15,314 nt of DNA from Coriobacteriaceae bacterium (GCA_004555335.1 SFII01000067.1:1-15314); one strand, 5' to 3'; counted from the stretch's first letter, positions 7,217 through 14,584 are shown. Notes: generated from the letters alone by a model not told the origin. Made by a program: numbers and translations.

Positions 7217-8517
7217 CTATCCCAGGCCGAAGATCTGCATGACCAGCAGGATGGCCGTGAGCACGGTGACGATGGCGATGGTTCCCCAAAGCAGCACCGT
7301 GGAAACCTTGCCGCTCGTGTATTTGCCCATGACGCGCTTGTCCGCGGCGATGAGCGCCATGAACACCAGCAGCACGGGCAGGATGATGCCGTTGATGAAC
7401 TGCGCGGTCAGCATGATGCCCATCAGGTTGATGTTGGGGATCAGCACCACCACGGCGGCGAAGATGATGATGAAGGTCAGGATCGATTTGAAGGCCGGTG
7501 CCTCCTTGAAGCCGAATTCCACGCCCGCTTCCCAGCCGAAGGCCTCGCAGATGACGAAAGCGGAAGTGAGCGGCAGCACGCAGGCAGCCAGGAAGCTGGC
7601 GCTCACCAGCCCGATCGCGAACAGCATCTGCGCGTATTCCCCCGCGAAGGGCGCCAGTGCCGCCGCGGCGTCCGCCGCCTCGGTGATGTGGATGCCGGCA
7701 GGGCGATGATGAACCAGGCCACCACGCAGGCGGCGATGGTGCCGCTCACGGCGTCCACGCGGATGCTCAGCATGTCTTCGGTATCGGATCCCTTTTCCAC
7801 GATGTTGCTCTGCGCGTAGAACATCATCCACGGCGCGATGGTGGTGCCGATGGTGGAAATGGTCAGGCTGATGAAGTTGCGCTGGTTCACGATCTGCGGG
7901 AACACGGTGCCGTGTGCGGCCTGCGCCCAGTTGGGATGCGCCATCACGGCCGCGATGATATAGGTCACGAACACGAAGCTCAATATCAAAAACACGCGCT
8001 CGACGCGCTTGTAGTTCCCTCCCGAAATGAGCAGCCAGACGGCGGCCGCCGCCACCAGGACCGAAAGCCAGGTAGGCACGCCGAACATGCCCAGGCCGCT
8101 CGCGATGCCCGCGAATTCCGAGAAGGTGGTGCAGATGTTGCCGATGAGCAGGGCCAGCATGGCAAGCGCCGTGGGCCTGATGCCGAACTTCTCGCGGATC
8201 AGCGCGGCGAAACCCTTGCCCGTGACCGCGCCCATCCTCCCTGCGGTCAGCTGCACTACGGCAAGGAGCAGGCACATGATGGGGATGATCCACAGCGACT
8301 TGTAGCCGAATTCCGCGCCGACCGTGGAATAGGTGGAGATGCCGCCCGCGTCGTTGCCCGCCATGGCGGTGACGATGCCCGGTCCCATTGCCGCCAAGAT
8401 CAGCAGCAGCTTGCCCTTGCCCTTCTTTTCGGGCTCGGGCCTGTATTCGTATGACTCGCCGCGTTCGATGGCTGCATCGCGTTCGGCGAATACTTCTTCG
8501 GTGGTCTTCTCGCTCAT
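7217..8517 (-). pseudogene. NRAMP-related (NRMT-type) divalent metal transporter, frameshifted
   Basis: An SLC11/NRAMP-fold membrane transporter. In the TM1 equivalent it reads AGNDAGGISTY (residues 53-62), so the usual manganese/iron motif DPGN is D-A-G-G. In the TM6 equivalent it reads TTIAPWMMFYAQSN, so the usual MPH is A-P-W. Those replacements mark the NRMT clade, known from an Eggerthella lenta member to carry magnesium and manganese; magnesium use here is inferred. The reading frame from ATG 8517 runs through AWFIIA and then goes off frame at about 7700; the rest of the protein (AGIHITEAADAAAALAPF to the stop at 7217-7219) lies in another frame. Total length 1301 is not a multiple of three. 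By memory of the family, several residues at the end of TM7 also seem missing, so a small deletion is likely. It follows the MgtE_N/CBS gene by three bases, with GGAG just upstream. It could be a real pseudogene or an assembly error. Confidence 0.82.
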
Positions 8518-8520
8518 CGT

Positions 8521-9879
8521 CTACGCTCCGAATCCCAGTCCCGCGATCTTCAGTACCAGCAGGGTGTAGAAGACGATGAAGACCAGAAAGCCGCTGATGA
8601 TCATCGCGTTCTTGAAAAGCCTGCCCGATGCCTTCCCTTCTTCGGCCTCTTCCTCGATGACGTCGAAGGCGTCGTCGAAGGTGACGATGCCCAGCATCTT
8701 GCCGTGCTCGTCCACCACGGGAAGCGAGGCCAGGTTGTACTTGGAGATGGTTTCGGCGACCTCTTCCTCGTCTTCTTCGGGCAACACGGTGATCAGGTCG
8801 TCGTCGTACATCACGTCGCGCAGCAGGTCCTGGGGCTTTGCCAGCACCAGCGTGCGCAGCGAAAGCACGCCCGCCAGCTTGCTGTACTGGTCGAGCACGT
8901 ACAGGTAGTGGATGGAGGGGAAGTCTTCCGGCGCGCGGCGCAGCTCCTCGATGGCCTCGCCCACGGTGTCGTCGTCATGGCAGGCGACGAAGCGCGTGGT
9001 CATCATGGCGCCCGCGGTGTCTTCGCGGTAGCCCAGAAGCTGGCGGATGCCTTCGGCGGATTCCACGCCCATCAGGCGCAACAGGCGCTCCGCCTTCGCG
9101 TACGAAAGGTCGCGCACGATGTCTGCCGCGTCGTCGGGGTCCATGTTGCCCAGCAGCTTGGAGGCGCGGGCGTCGTCCATCTCGTCGATGACGTCCGCCT
9201 GGTATTCGTCTTCCATTTCGGAGATGGCATCGCCGGCGCGCTCGTCGTCTAGGTACTGGAATACGGTTGCACGTTGAGCGGGATCCAGCTGCTCCAGGAT
9301 GTCGGCGACGTCTGCGGGGTGCAGCTCTTCCAAGCGGGTGTGGGTGACGGAAAGCTGCACCTTGGAAAGGTCGCGGTCCAGCAGGTCCATGTAGTTCCAT
9401 GCGATGATCTGCTCGCCCAGCTTCTTGCCGATGCGCTTGGCGATGGCGACGGCGGCGCGTTCGATCCAGGGGGCGAGTCCTCGCAGGATGCCGCGCAGGC
9501 CCACTTCCGCGCCCAGCAGGCGCAGCTGCCTGCCGGAAGACGAGAGCTTCAGGTCGTTTACGCGCACCACCTTCATGCCCTGCGTGTCGACGATCTGCCT
9601 GTTCAGCAGGTCGCGGGCCAGCAGCACCTCTTCGGGCTGCAGGTAGCTGAAGCGGATACCCGTCGCGGGAACCTGCAGCTGCAGCTGCTCTCCGTCGTAG
9701 CCTTCGACGTATTTGCGCCAGCTGATCATGAAGGGTACGTTGCCGGGCCCCTTGAAGGCCAGGCTGGTGACGCGCGGGAATACCTCGCCCGTTTGGATGG
9801 CGAGGTCGGAAATGACGCCGATGCGTTCGCCTTCGGCGTCCAGAACGGGTTTCCCAAGCATTTGGGACAGATAGATCAT
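8521..9879 (-). CDS. PRC-barrel / MgtE_N / CBS-pair membrane protein
   Basis: A 452-residue protein with MgtE-type magnesium-sensing domains but without the MgtE channel. Domains in order: PRC-barrel-like region about 1-65, a second PRC-like stretch about 88-125, an MgtE_N superhelix about 187-285 (LHPADVADILEQLDPAQRA, then repeated helices with acidic residues), CBS pair about 290-412, and one hydrophobic segment about 425-446. Full MgtE has five membrane helices and no PRC domain. The start ATG 9879 is preceded by AGGGGGA on the minus strand; an in-frame ATG at 10008 would run through structured leader DNA. It ends three bases before the NRMT gene, so the two are co-transcribed. A role as magnesium- or nucleotide-responsive partner or regulator of that transporter is inferred from the pairing; in MgtE the N and CBS domains gate the pore by binding magnesium. 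Direct transport by this protein is unlikely. Confidence 0.87.
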   Translation of the reverse strand: MIYLSQMLGKPVLDAEGERIGVISDLAIQTGEVFPRVTSLAFKGPGNVPFMISWRKYVEGYDGEQLQLQVPATGIRFSYLQPEEVLLARDLLNRQIVDTQGMKVVRVNDLKLSSSGRQLRLLGAEVGLRGILRGLAPWIERAAVAIAKRIGKKLGEQIIAWNYMDLLDRDLSKVQLSVTHTRLEELHPADVADILEQLDPAQRATVFQYLDDERAGDAISEMEDEYQADVIDEMDDARASKLLGNMDPDDAADIVRDLSYAKAERLLRLMGVESAEGIRQLLGYREDTAGAMMTTRFVACHDDDTVGEAIEELRRAPEDFPSIHYLYVLDQYSKLAGVLSLRTLVLAKPQDLLRDVMYDDDLITVLPEEDEEEVAETISKYNLASLPVVDEHGKMLGIVTFDDAFDVIEEEAEEGKASGRLFKNAMIISGFLVFIVFYTLLVLKIAGLGFGA

Positions 9880-10150
9880 GTGCTTCCCCCTGTCATACCG
9901 GGGCGTTGCCGCGCCTGGATGCGAGCCAACGCGCTCAGACCCGCATGGCTCAGGCGAGCCATGCGGTGCGATGGCCGAAAGGGCAGTGGGCGAACGCCGA
10001 ATATGCAAGTGACCTGGTACAGAGCCGCCATTCGGCTCCCGCCAGGTGGGAAGCCGAAAGGCTAGCTACTGTGAGGTTTCGATCGTCGAACCTTCAAGTA
10101 ACTTCCTTCCAACGTGAGATAGGGACGTTCGAGATACGAAAAACGTCCAG
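9880..10150 (-). promoter_or_regulatory. Long structured leader/promoter region of the magnesium operon
   Basis: About 270 bases separate the tRNA terminator from the MgtE_N/CBS start. Stem-loops in order of minus-strand transcription: GGACGTT/AACGTCC at 10123-10129/10142-10148; GG(t)TTCGA/TCGAACC at about 10074-10092; a two-tier stem ACCTGG/CCAGGT at 10012-10017/10042-10047 enclosing GAGCCG/CGGCTC at 10022-10027/10033-10038; and a perfect 11-bp stem at 9941-9951/9956-9966 with a 4-base loop. I find no M-box or yybP-ykoY core by eye and no clear promoter. An unrecognised metal-sensing RNA is possible but unproven. Confidence 0.45.
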
Positions 10151-10177
10151 AAACAAAAAAAGGAGCTTCAAGCTCCC
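10151..10177 (-). terminator. Intrinsic terminator of the tRNA-Arg operon
   Basis: On the minus strand GGAGCT pairs with AGCTCC (10171-10176/10162-10167) across a 3-base loop and is followed by seven T, then GTTT (10161 down to 10151). It lies 11 bases after the CCA end of the second tRNA-Arg gene. Confidence 0.88.
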
Positions 10178-10187
10178 ACCCTCGCAG

Positions 10188-10264
10188 TGGTGCGCCGTGA
10201 GGGATTCGAACCCCCGACGTACTGATTCGTAGTCAGTCCCTCTATCCAGCTGAGGTAACGGCGC
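10188..10264 (-). tRNA. tRNA-Arg (anticodon ACG), downstream copy
   Basis: A complete 77-base cloverleaf with encoded CCA. The acceptor stem GCGCCGT pairs with ACGGCGC, the discriminator is A, the anticodon arm ACTGA-CTACGAA-TCAGT gives ACG, and the T arm contains GGTTCGAATCC. A34 would be converted to inosine by TadA (gene at 14585) so that CGU, CGC and CGA are read. It is identical to the copy at 10286-10362. Confidence 0.97.
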
Positions 10265-10285
10265 ACTTGGTGCGATGCTTGCAAA

Positions 10286-10362
10286 TGGTGCGCCGTGAGG
10301 GATTCGAACCCCCGACGTACTGATTCGTAGTCAGTCCCTCTATCCAGCTGAGGTAACGGCGC
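10286..10362 (-). tRNA. tRNA-Arg (anticodon ACG), upstream copy
   Basis: Base-for-base identical to the copy at 10188-10264 over all 77 bases, including CCA, with the unit repeating every 98 bases. It is the first gene transcribed from the promoter at 10377-10405. The short spacer (10265-10285) differs from the flanks of the other copy, so only the tRNA itself is duplicated exactly. Confidence 0.97.
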
Positions 10363-10376
10363 ACGCAGCGAAAAGT

Positions 10377-10405
10377 ATATTACCCATGACCTTGGGAAGT
10401 GTCAA
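10377..10405 (-). promoter_or_regulatory. Promoter of the tRNA-Arg pair
   Basis: On the minus strand a perfect -35 TTGACA (10405-10400) and a -10 TAATAT (10382-10377) are 17 bases apart. The predicted start lies about seven bases before the 5' end of the first tRNA at 10362. It begins only 15 bases after the corA stop, giving the tRNAs their own transcription. Confidence 0.85.
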
Positions 10406-10420
10406 CGGGTTTTGCCGAAT

Positions 10421-11380
10421 TTATTTGAAAAGCTTGCTCTGGGTGAACAGCACCGCGACGATGATGCAGCAGGTGACGCTTAAGAGTATGGGGAACAGGA
10501 AGGATTCTGCGAAGGGCAGCATCCCCACGTTCATGCCGTAGAAGCTGAAGACCATGGTGGGGACGGAAAGCGTCAGCGTGATAGTGGTCAGGCGGCGCAT
10601 GGTGATGTTCATGTTGTTGCTGATGACGCTGCCGAAGGCGTCCATCGAGCCGTTGAGCAGCTTGGTTGCGATGTCGCACATCTCCGTCGCCTGGCTGACC
10701 TCGATCTTGATGTCGTCGATATCGTCGCGGTCGTTGCCGGTGAACTTGATGATCTTGCCGTTGTCCAGCTTGATCAGCACTGCCTGCAGGGCCTTCAGGC
10801 TGGTGCTGAAGTAGATGAGCGACCTTTCCAAGCCGAGCATCTTGATAAGCTCGGCGTTGCGCATGTATTCGCGCAGCTCGCGTTCGTTGCGCTTGAACTG
10901 GCGGTCGATGTCGCGCAGGCAGTACAGGTACTTCTGGGAAACGTCGTACAGGATGTCCAGCAGCAGGCGCTGCTGGCGCAGTTCCGCATTGCCGCGCGTG
11001 TAGGACTTGACCAAGGCATCGATAAGCGGGTTGTCGTACAGCGAAATGGTGACGAACACGCCCTTACGGGGCAGAAGCAGGATGGAAAGCGGGTGCGTGT
11101 CGTACTGCGGCATGCTTTCGTCCAGGGTTTCTGCCGCGCTTTCCCTCATGGGGTAGTCGACGATGATGAGCGTTTGGCCTTCGCGGGGGTCGTCGTCCAC
11201 GTGCGAGCGTTCCTCGTCGTCGGTTGCGGCGTTGACGTATTCCGAATGCACGCCCAGTTCGTTGACCAGCCATGCGCAGTCGTCGATGGTCGGTCGGGTG
11301 ACGTTGATCCAACAGTCGCTTTCGAGAATCTCGTTTGAACGCGACAGCTTTTCGTCTTCGACGATGAAGTACTCGATCAT
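10421..11380 (-). CDS. corA: CorA-family magnesium/divalent cation transporter
   Basis: A 319-residue inner membrane protein of the CorA/2-TM-GxN superfamily, which forms a pentameric channel for magnesium (some members move cobalt, nickel or zinc). The long N-terminal part is soluble, with a helical stalk rich in charged residues (QKYLYCLRDIDRQFKRNERE). The signature YGMN lies near residues 281-284 at the end of the first membrane helix (TLTLSVPTMVFSFYGMNVG), a short loop follows, then the second helix (PILLSVTCCIIVAVLFTQS) and a basic cytoplasmic end, KLFK. ATG 11380 is preceded by GGGAGG five bases upstream; the frame stays open far upstream across the citrate synthase gene, but only as an antisense shadow. 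It is transcribed divergently from citrate synthase. With the NRMT and MgtE_N/CBS genes it makes a local magnesium group. Exact metal preference is unproven. Confidence 0.92.
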   Translation of the reverse strand: MIEYFIVEDEKLSRSNEILESDCWINVTRPTIDDCAWLVNELGVHSEYVNAATDDEERSHVDDDPREGQTLIIVDYPMRESAAETLDESMPQYDTHPLSILLLPRKGVFVTISLYDNPLIDALVKSYTRGNAELRQQRLLLDILYDVSQKYLYCLRDIDRQFKRNERELREYMRNAELIKMLGLERSLIYFSTSLKALQAVLIKLDNGKIIKFTGNDRDDIDDIKIEVSQATEMCDIATKLLNGSMDAFGSVISNNMNITMRRLTTITLTLSVPTMVFSFYGMNVGMLPFAESFLFPILLSVTCCIIVAVLFTQSKLFK

Positions 11381-11531
11381 GGCACCTCCCGGGTCAACTG
11401 CGGGCCGACGATTTCCGCGTAATAGTGTAGTGCAGCGCAAGCCGCCGAAGCATGTAATGAAGGTAAAATGCCGTCCCGTATTCCGCCGCGTGCGTTGCGG
11501 ATGGGTTTCCTTTTGCCGCAAACCGCCGTGC

Positions 11532-11563
11532 TTCCCTACGAATTGTGGGAAAACGGGTAGAAT
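11532..11563 (+). promoter_or_regulatory. Possible citrate synthase promoter with dyad operator
   Basis: TAGAAT at 11558-11563 matches five of six -10 bases. The -35 region has no consensus but contains the dyad TTCCC at 11532-11536 and GGGAA at 11547-11551, ten bases apart. A regulator binding site at the -35 position is inferred. The leader would be about 70 bases. Confidence 0.35.
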
Positions 11564-11605
11564 AGTGCGGTTGAAAAACGCGCGGTCGTTGTGCGCGGTC
11601 CTTGA

Positions 11606-11622
11606 TTCCCCCTCTTGGGGAA
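11606..11622 (+). promoter_or_regulatory. Leader hairpin before the citrate synthase ribosome site
   Basis: TTCCCC at 11606-11611 pairs with GGGGAA at 11617-11622 across CTCTT, ending about nine bases before the CAGGAG ribosome site at 11631-11636. It repeats the TTCCC/GGGAA dyad seen upstream at 11532-11551. It could be a protein or RNA-level control point. Confidence 0.35.
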
Positions 11623-11641
11623 CCGAACTGCAGGAGAATAC

Positions 11642-12988
11642 ATGAGCGAATCCACCTTCGTTGATTTCCTTGAGCGCTATAACGAGCTCAATTCCTTCGA
11701 CAAGTCGCTGCTCGTCCGTCATGACGTGAAGCGCGGTTTGCGTAACGCGGACGGGTCCGGCGTGGTTGCCGGCATTACCAATATCTCGAACGTGCATGGC
11801 TACGTCATGAGCGATGGCGACAAGATCCCCGACGAAGGCCGCCTTTCCCTGCGCGGGTACGACATCAACGACCTGATCGGGCATGAGGGCGCCGAGCGCA
11901 GGTTCAACTTCGAGGAAGTGGCCTACCTGCTGCTCATGGGCGACCTGCCCACCCGCTCCCAGCTGGAAGGCTTCGTGTCGGCAATCGACGCCGAACGCGA
12001 GCTGCCCGACGGCTTCACCGCATCCATGATCATGGGCGCCACCCCGCCCGACATCATGAACCTGCTCGAGCGCAGCATCCTTCTGCTGTATGCCTACGAT
12101 CCTGCTTCCGAAGACCGTTCCATCTCCAAGGAAATCGCAACGGCCATCCAGCTTTTGTCCCGCCTGCCCCGCATCGCGGTGCTCTCCCATTACGCCAGGG
12201 TATCGCGCTATGAAGGCGAATCCATGATCATGCACAGGTTCCGTCCGGGCGAATCCACCGCGGAAACCTTCCTTTCCATGCTGCGTCCCGACCGCAGCTA
12301 CACTCCCGAAGAGGCGCGCATGCTCGACATCATGCTGTGCCTGCATGCAGAACACGGCGGCGGCAACAACTCCACCTTCACCTGCCGCGTGCTCTCCTCT
12401 TCCGACACCGACCCCTATTCCACGTATGCTGCGGCCATCGGATCGCTCAAGGGCAAGCGCCACGGCGGCGCGAACCATCAGGTCCTGGCCATGCAGAGGG
12501 AATTCAAGGAAAACATCTCCGACTGGTCCGATGAAGGCCAGGTTGCCGACTATCTGGCGAAGATCGTGCGCAAGGAAGCTTTCGACCACACCGGCCTGGT
12601 GTACGGCATGGGCCATGCGGTCTACACCAAGAGCGACCCGCGTGCGGTTATCTTGAAGCGCTTCGCCCGCGAGCTTGCCCAGGGCACCGGATTCGAGGCG
12701 GAGTTCAAGCTGCTGGAAACCATCGAGCGCCTGAGCCCCGAAGTAATCCTGAACGTGAAGGGCACCAAGAAGGACATGTGTGCCAACGTGGACATGTATT
12801 CGGGCTTCGTGTACGAGATGCTGGGCATCCCCCAGGACCTGTTCACGCCGCTGTTCGCCTGTGCGCGCATGGCGGGCTGGGCTGCGCATCGCCTGGAGGA
12901 AATCGCTCCCGGCGGCCGCATCATCCGTCCTGCGTACAAGAGCTCGAACAAGGCATTCCGCACCTACGTGCCCATTGACGAGCGATAG
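11642..12988 (+). CDS. gltA: Citrate synthase
   Basis: Condenses acetyl-CoA and oxaloacetate to citrate and CoA, the entry step toward 2-oxoglutarate and glutamate. The 448-residue protein has the full set of catalytic residues: His274 in KGKRHGGANHQV, His325 in GMGHAVYTKSDPRA, and Asp384 in CANVDMYSGFVYEMLG. Other landmarks are LRGYDINDLIGH near the N-terminus and HAEHGGGNNSTFTCRVLSSSDTD. ATG 11642 follows CAGGAG at 11631-11636; the in-frame ATG at 11615 lacks one. The gene stands alone, divergent from corA, with its own terminator. In anaerobes of this type the enzyme probably runs a partial, biosynthetic TCA branch; that is inference. A 2-methylcitrate synthase activity cannot be excluded from sequence, but no prp genes are nearby. 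Confidence 0.95.
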   Translation: MSESTFVDFLERYNELNSFDKSLLVRHDVKRGLRNADGSGVVAGITNISNVHGYVMSDGDKIPDEGRLSLRGYDINDLIGHEGAERRFNFEEVAYLLLMGDLPTRSQLEGFVSAIDAERELPDGFTASMIMGATPPDIMNLLERSILLLYAYDPASEDRSISKEIATAIQLLSRLPRIAVLSHYARVSRYEGESMIMHRFRPGESTAETFLSMLRPDRSYTPEEARMLDIMLCLHAEHGGGNNSTFTCRVLSSSDTDPYSTYAAAIGSLKGKRHGGANHQVLAMQREFKENISDWSDEGQVADYLAKIVRKEAFDHTGLVYGMGHAVYTKSDPRAVILKRFARELAQGTGFEAEFKLLETIERLSPEVILNVKGTKKDMCANVDMYSGFVYEMLGIPQDLFTPLFACARMAGWAAHRLEEIAPGGRIIRPAYKSSNKAFRTYVPIDER

Positions 12989-13037
12989 GGAAGGGCCGCT
13001 GCCCTGGCGGCATGGCCCCCCGAATGAGTGCTTTTCG

Positions 13038-13064
13038 CGCCCTGCGGTTTTCCGCGGGGCGTTT
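13038..13064 (+). terminator. Intrinsic terminator after citrate synthase
   Basis: CGCCCTGCGG at 13038-13047 pairs with CCGCGGGGCG at 13052-13061 (one G-U) around a TTTT loop, followed by TTTCT. The short T-run makes it moderate in strength. Confidence 0.75.
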
Positions 13065-13358
13065 CTATGCATGGGGTTGCCCTCCTCCCGGGGGCGGTGG
13101 CGTGCTCTGGCGACGTGGTTGCGGGCGCGAGTGTGGCACGCGGGTATCGGGATACGGCTGATAACCTGCGGAATGCCGTTCGTCCGATGGGTGCCTGCGG
13201 GGTGCTGTAAGGTCGCACGGCTGCAGCCTGGTGGGTATTCGAAAAATGAAATAATTGTCAGGCGATAACAAAAGCAGGCGATTTGCTACGGGGTAATATT
13301 GCGCTGTCGTGAGGGCGGTGCCTTTGCGAGGGTGCTTACCGGAGGGAAGGGAGTGCGT
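13065..13358. other. Gene-free spacer before the DUF1638 gene
   Basis: About 290 bases with no supportable gene. The first half is GC-rich. An AT-rich patch at 13239-13275 (containing TTGTCA at 13255-13260) and a -10-like TAATAT at 13294-13299 probably hold the promoter of the downstream gene, but their spacing is not standard. I found no cobalamin riboswitch B12-box by eye. Confidence 0.4.
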
Positions 13359-14156
13359 ATGCGTTACAAACTGCTGGCTTGCAAGATCTTCGAGCGCGAG
13401 ATTGCCAGCGTGGTGGCCAACTGCCCGAACAACATCGATGTCACCACCATCCGTCAGCGCCTGCATGATTACCCCAGCAACCTGAGGCAGCAACTGCAAG
13501 ACGAGATCGACCAGATCGATAACAATACCCATCGCCAGACCGACGATGCGCACTACACGCCCTTCGACGCGATCCTTTTGGGCTACGGTTTGTGCGGCAA
13601 GTGCACCATCGGCTTGAAGAGCGCCAAGTATCCCCTGGTCATCCCCCGGACCCACGACTGCATCGCCCTGCTTCTGGGAAGCCGCGAGCGCTTTGCGGAA
13701 TTGGCGCCGAAGAGCGCGGGCGTGTTCTTCTTCTCGCCGAGCTTCTCTTCGGGTTATGCCAAGCGCATGACCAATGGCGAAGACGAATTCGACATGTGCC
13801 GCTACCTGTTCTATCTGGAGCGTTACAAGGGGAACGAGAAGCGCGCCCTGAAGGCGGTCAAGCTGGAGCAGAGCCTTACTTCCGCCTATCATTCCTGCGC
13901 CTATATCAAATGGCCCACCATCGACCTGCCCCAGCACGAGGAAGACGTGCGCGAGCTGGCCAAGGCGAGGGGATGGAAGCATCTGGAGATTCCCGGCGAC
14001 GACACGCTGTTCCGCAAGCTCGTGGACACCGACTGGCTGGACCCTGCGAACGCGAACGATCCCGACTTCCTGGTGGTTCCTCCGGGGCATGCCATCGGCG
14101 AAAGCTACGACGGTTCCATCTTCTGCGCGGAAGATCCCGCCCGGGAAGGCGAATAG
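13359..14156 (+). CDS. DUF1638 family protein
   Basis: A 265-residue soluble protein of the DUF1638 family, whose biochemical role is not established. Hallmarks are LACKIFEREI at the N-terminus, RLHDYPSNLRQQLQDEID, the Cys-containing GYGLCGKCTIGL at residues 75-86, and PRTHDCIALLLGSRERF with His99-Asp100-Cys101. The conserved Cys and His residues suggest metal or cofactor binding; that is inference. In anaerobes and methanogens these genes are often found near corrinoid methyltransferase systems, but no such partner is present here. ATG 13359 is supported by GGGAG at 13348-13352; GTG 13353 is in frame but overlaps the ribosome site. The gene appears to be alone, followed by a short spacer and the minus-strand tRNA-Ser. 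Confidence 0.9.
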   Translation: MRYKLLACKIFEREIASVVANCPNNIDVTTIRQRLHDYPSNLRQQLQDEIDQIDNNTHRQTDDAHYTPFDAILLGYGLCGKCTIGLKSAKYPLVIPRTHDCIALLLGSRERFAELAPKSAGVFFFSPSFSSGYAKRMTNGEDEFDMCRYLFYLERYKGNEKRALKAVKLEQSLTSAYHSCAYIKWPTIDLPQHEEDVRELAKARGWKHLEIPGDDTLFRKLVDTDWLDPANANDPDFLVVPPGHAIGESYDGSIFCAEDPAREGE

Positions 14157-14337
14157 ACCCGGAGCTTGCCCCGATGGCGCATTCTGCGGAAGAGGCCTTT
14201 TCGCCGGTCGGATGGTTGATAGGGCCTTCGATGAGGCTGGGATGCCTTGGTTGGCAACCGGGGAGGCTCCTGCGGGCCCTCGCTTTGCCCTTCGACACCT
14301 CCTTTTGGGGGGCTCGGAAAGCTCGGTTCTCGAAACG

Positions 14338-14363
14338 AAAAAGGACCCCGGGAAGGGGTCCTT
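14338..14363 (-). terminator. Intrinsic terminator of the tRNA-Ser gene
   Basis: On the minus strand AAGGACCCC pairs with GGGGTCCTT (14363-14355/14349-14341) around a 5-base loop, and the T-run continues past the stem (14342 down to 14338). It begins eight bases after the tRNA-Ser CCA end and could also limit readthrough from the DUF1638 gene on the other strand. Confidence 0.85.
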
Positions 14364-14371
14364 CGAATGTC

Positions 14372-14459
14372 TGGCGGATGAGGTAGGATTCGAACCCACG
14401 GAACCTTTCGGTTCAACAGTTTTCAAGACTGCAGCCTTAAACCGCTCGGCCACTCATCC
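14372..14459 (-). tRNA. tRNA-Ser (anticodon UGA)
   Basis: An 88-base class II tRNA with encoded CCA. Acceptor stem GGATGAG/CTCATCC, discriminator G, anticodon loop CTTGAAA giving TGA, a long variable arm (GAACCGAAAGGTTC) typical of serine tRNAs, and the T arm GGGTTCGAATCC. It reads UCA and related serine codons. Confidence 0.97.
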
Positions 14460-14566
14460 GAAAAGCGCTGTTTTCCTGCGCGCGAGCACAAAGGATAGCA
14501 TATCTTGGCCGATTGCGCCCTATCCATGGTGCGGGTGGGTCCTGGCGTATCCCTTTTGCGGGCGAT

Positions 14567-14575
14567 TGGTATAAT
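14567..14575 (+). promoter_or_regulatory. Extended -10 promoter of tadA, leaderless configuration
   Basis: TGGTATAAT at 14567-14575 is a perfect -10 with the TG extension; no -35 is evident. Transcription would begin near 14582-14585, at or within three bases of the ATG at 14585, and no Shine-Dalgarno is present between. This predicts a leaderless mRNA, which is common in Actinobacteria. Confidence 0.75.
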
Positions 14576-14584
14576 CGGGTCATT

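Noticed and set aside
9880..10150. Known magnesium (M-box) or manganese (yybP-ykoY) riboswitch
   Set aside because: The conserved core strings of these classes are not found on the minus strand by eye; only generic stem-loops are visible. A covariance search would decide.
10188..10362. Tandem repeat suggesting a CRISPR or mobile element
   Set aside because: The repeat unit is a complete tRNA-Arg gene; there are only two copies and no integrase or direct-repeat boundary beyond the tRNA.
11381..13072. Upstream extension of the corA frame (883 codons in all) across the citrate synthase gene
   Set aside because: The CorA homology begins at ATG 11380 with a good ribosome site; the rest is antisense to citrate synthase.
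13067..13210. A 47-codon plus-strand ORF between citrate synthase and DUF1638
   Set aside because: It starts just after the terminator with no promoter or ribosome site, and its sequence matches nothing I recognise.
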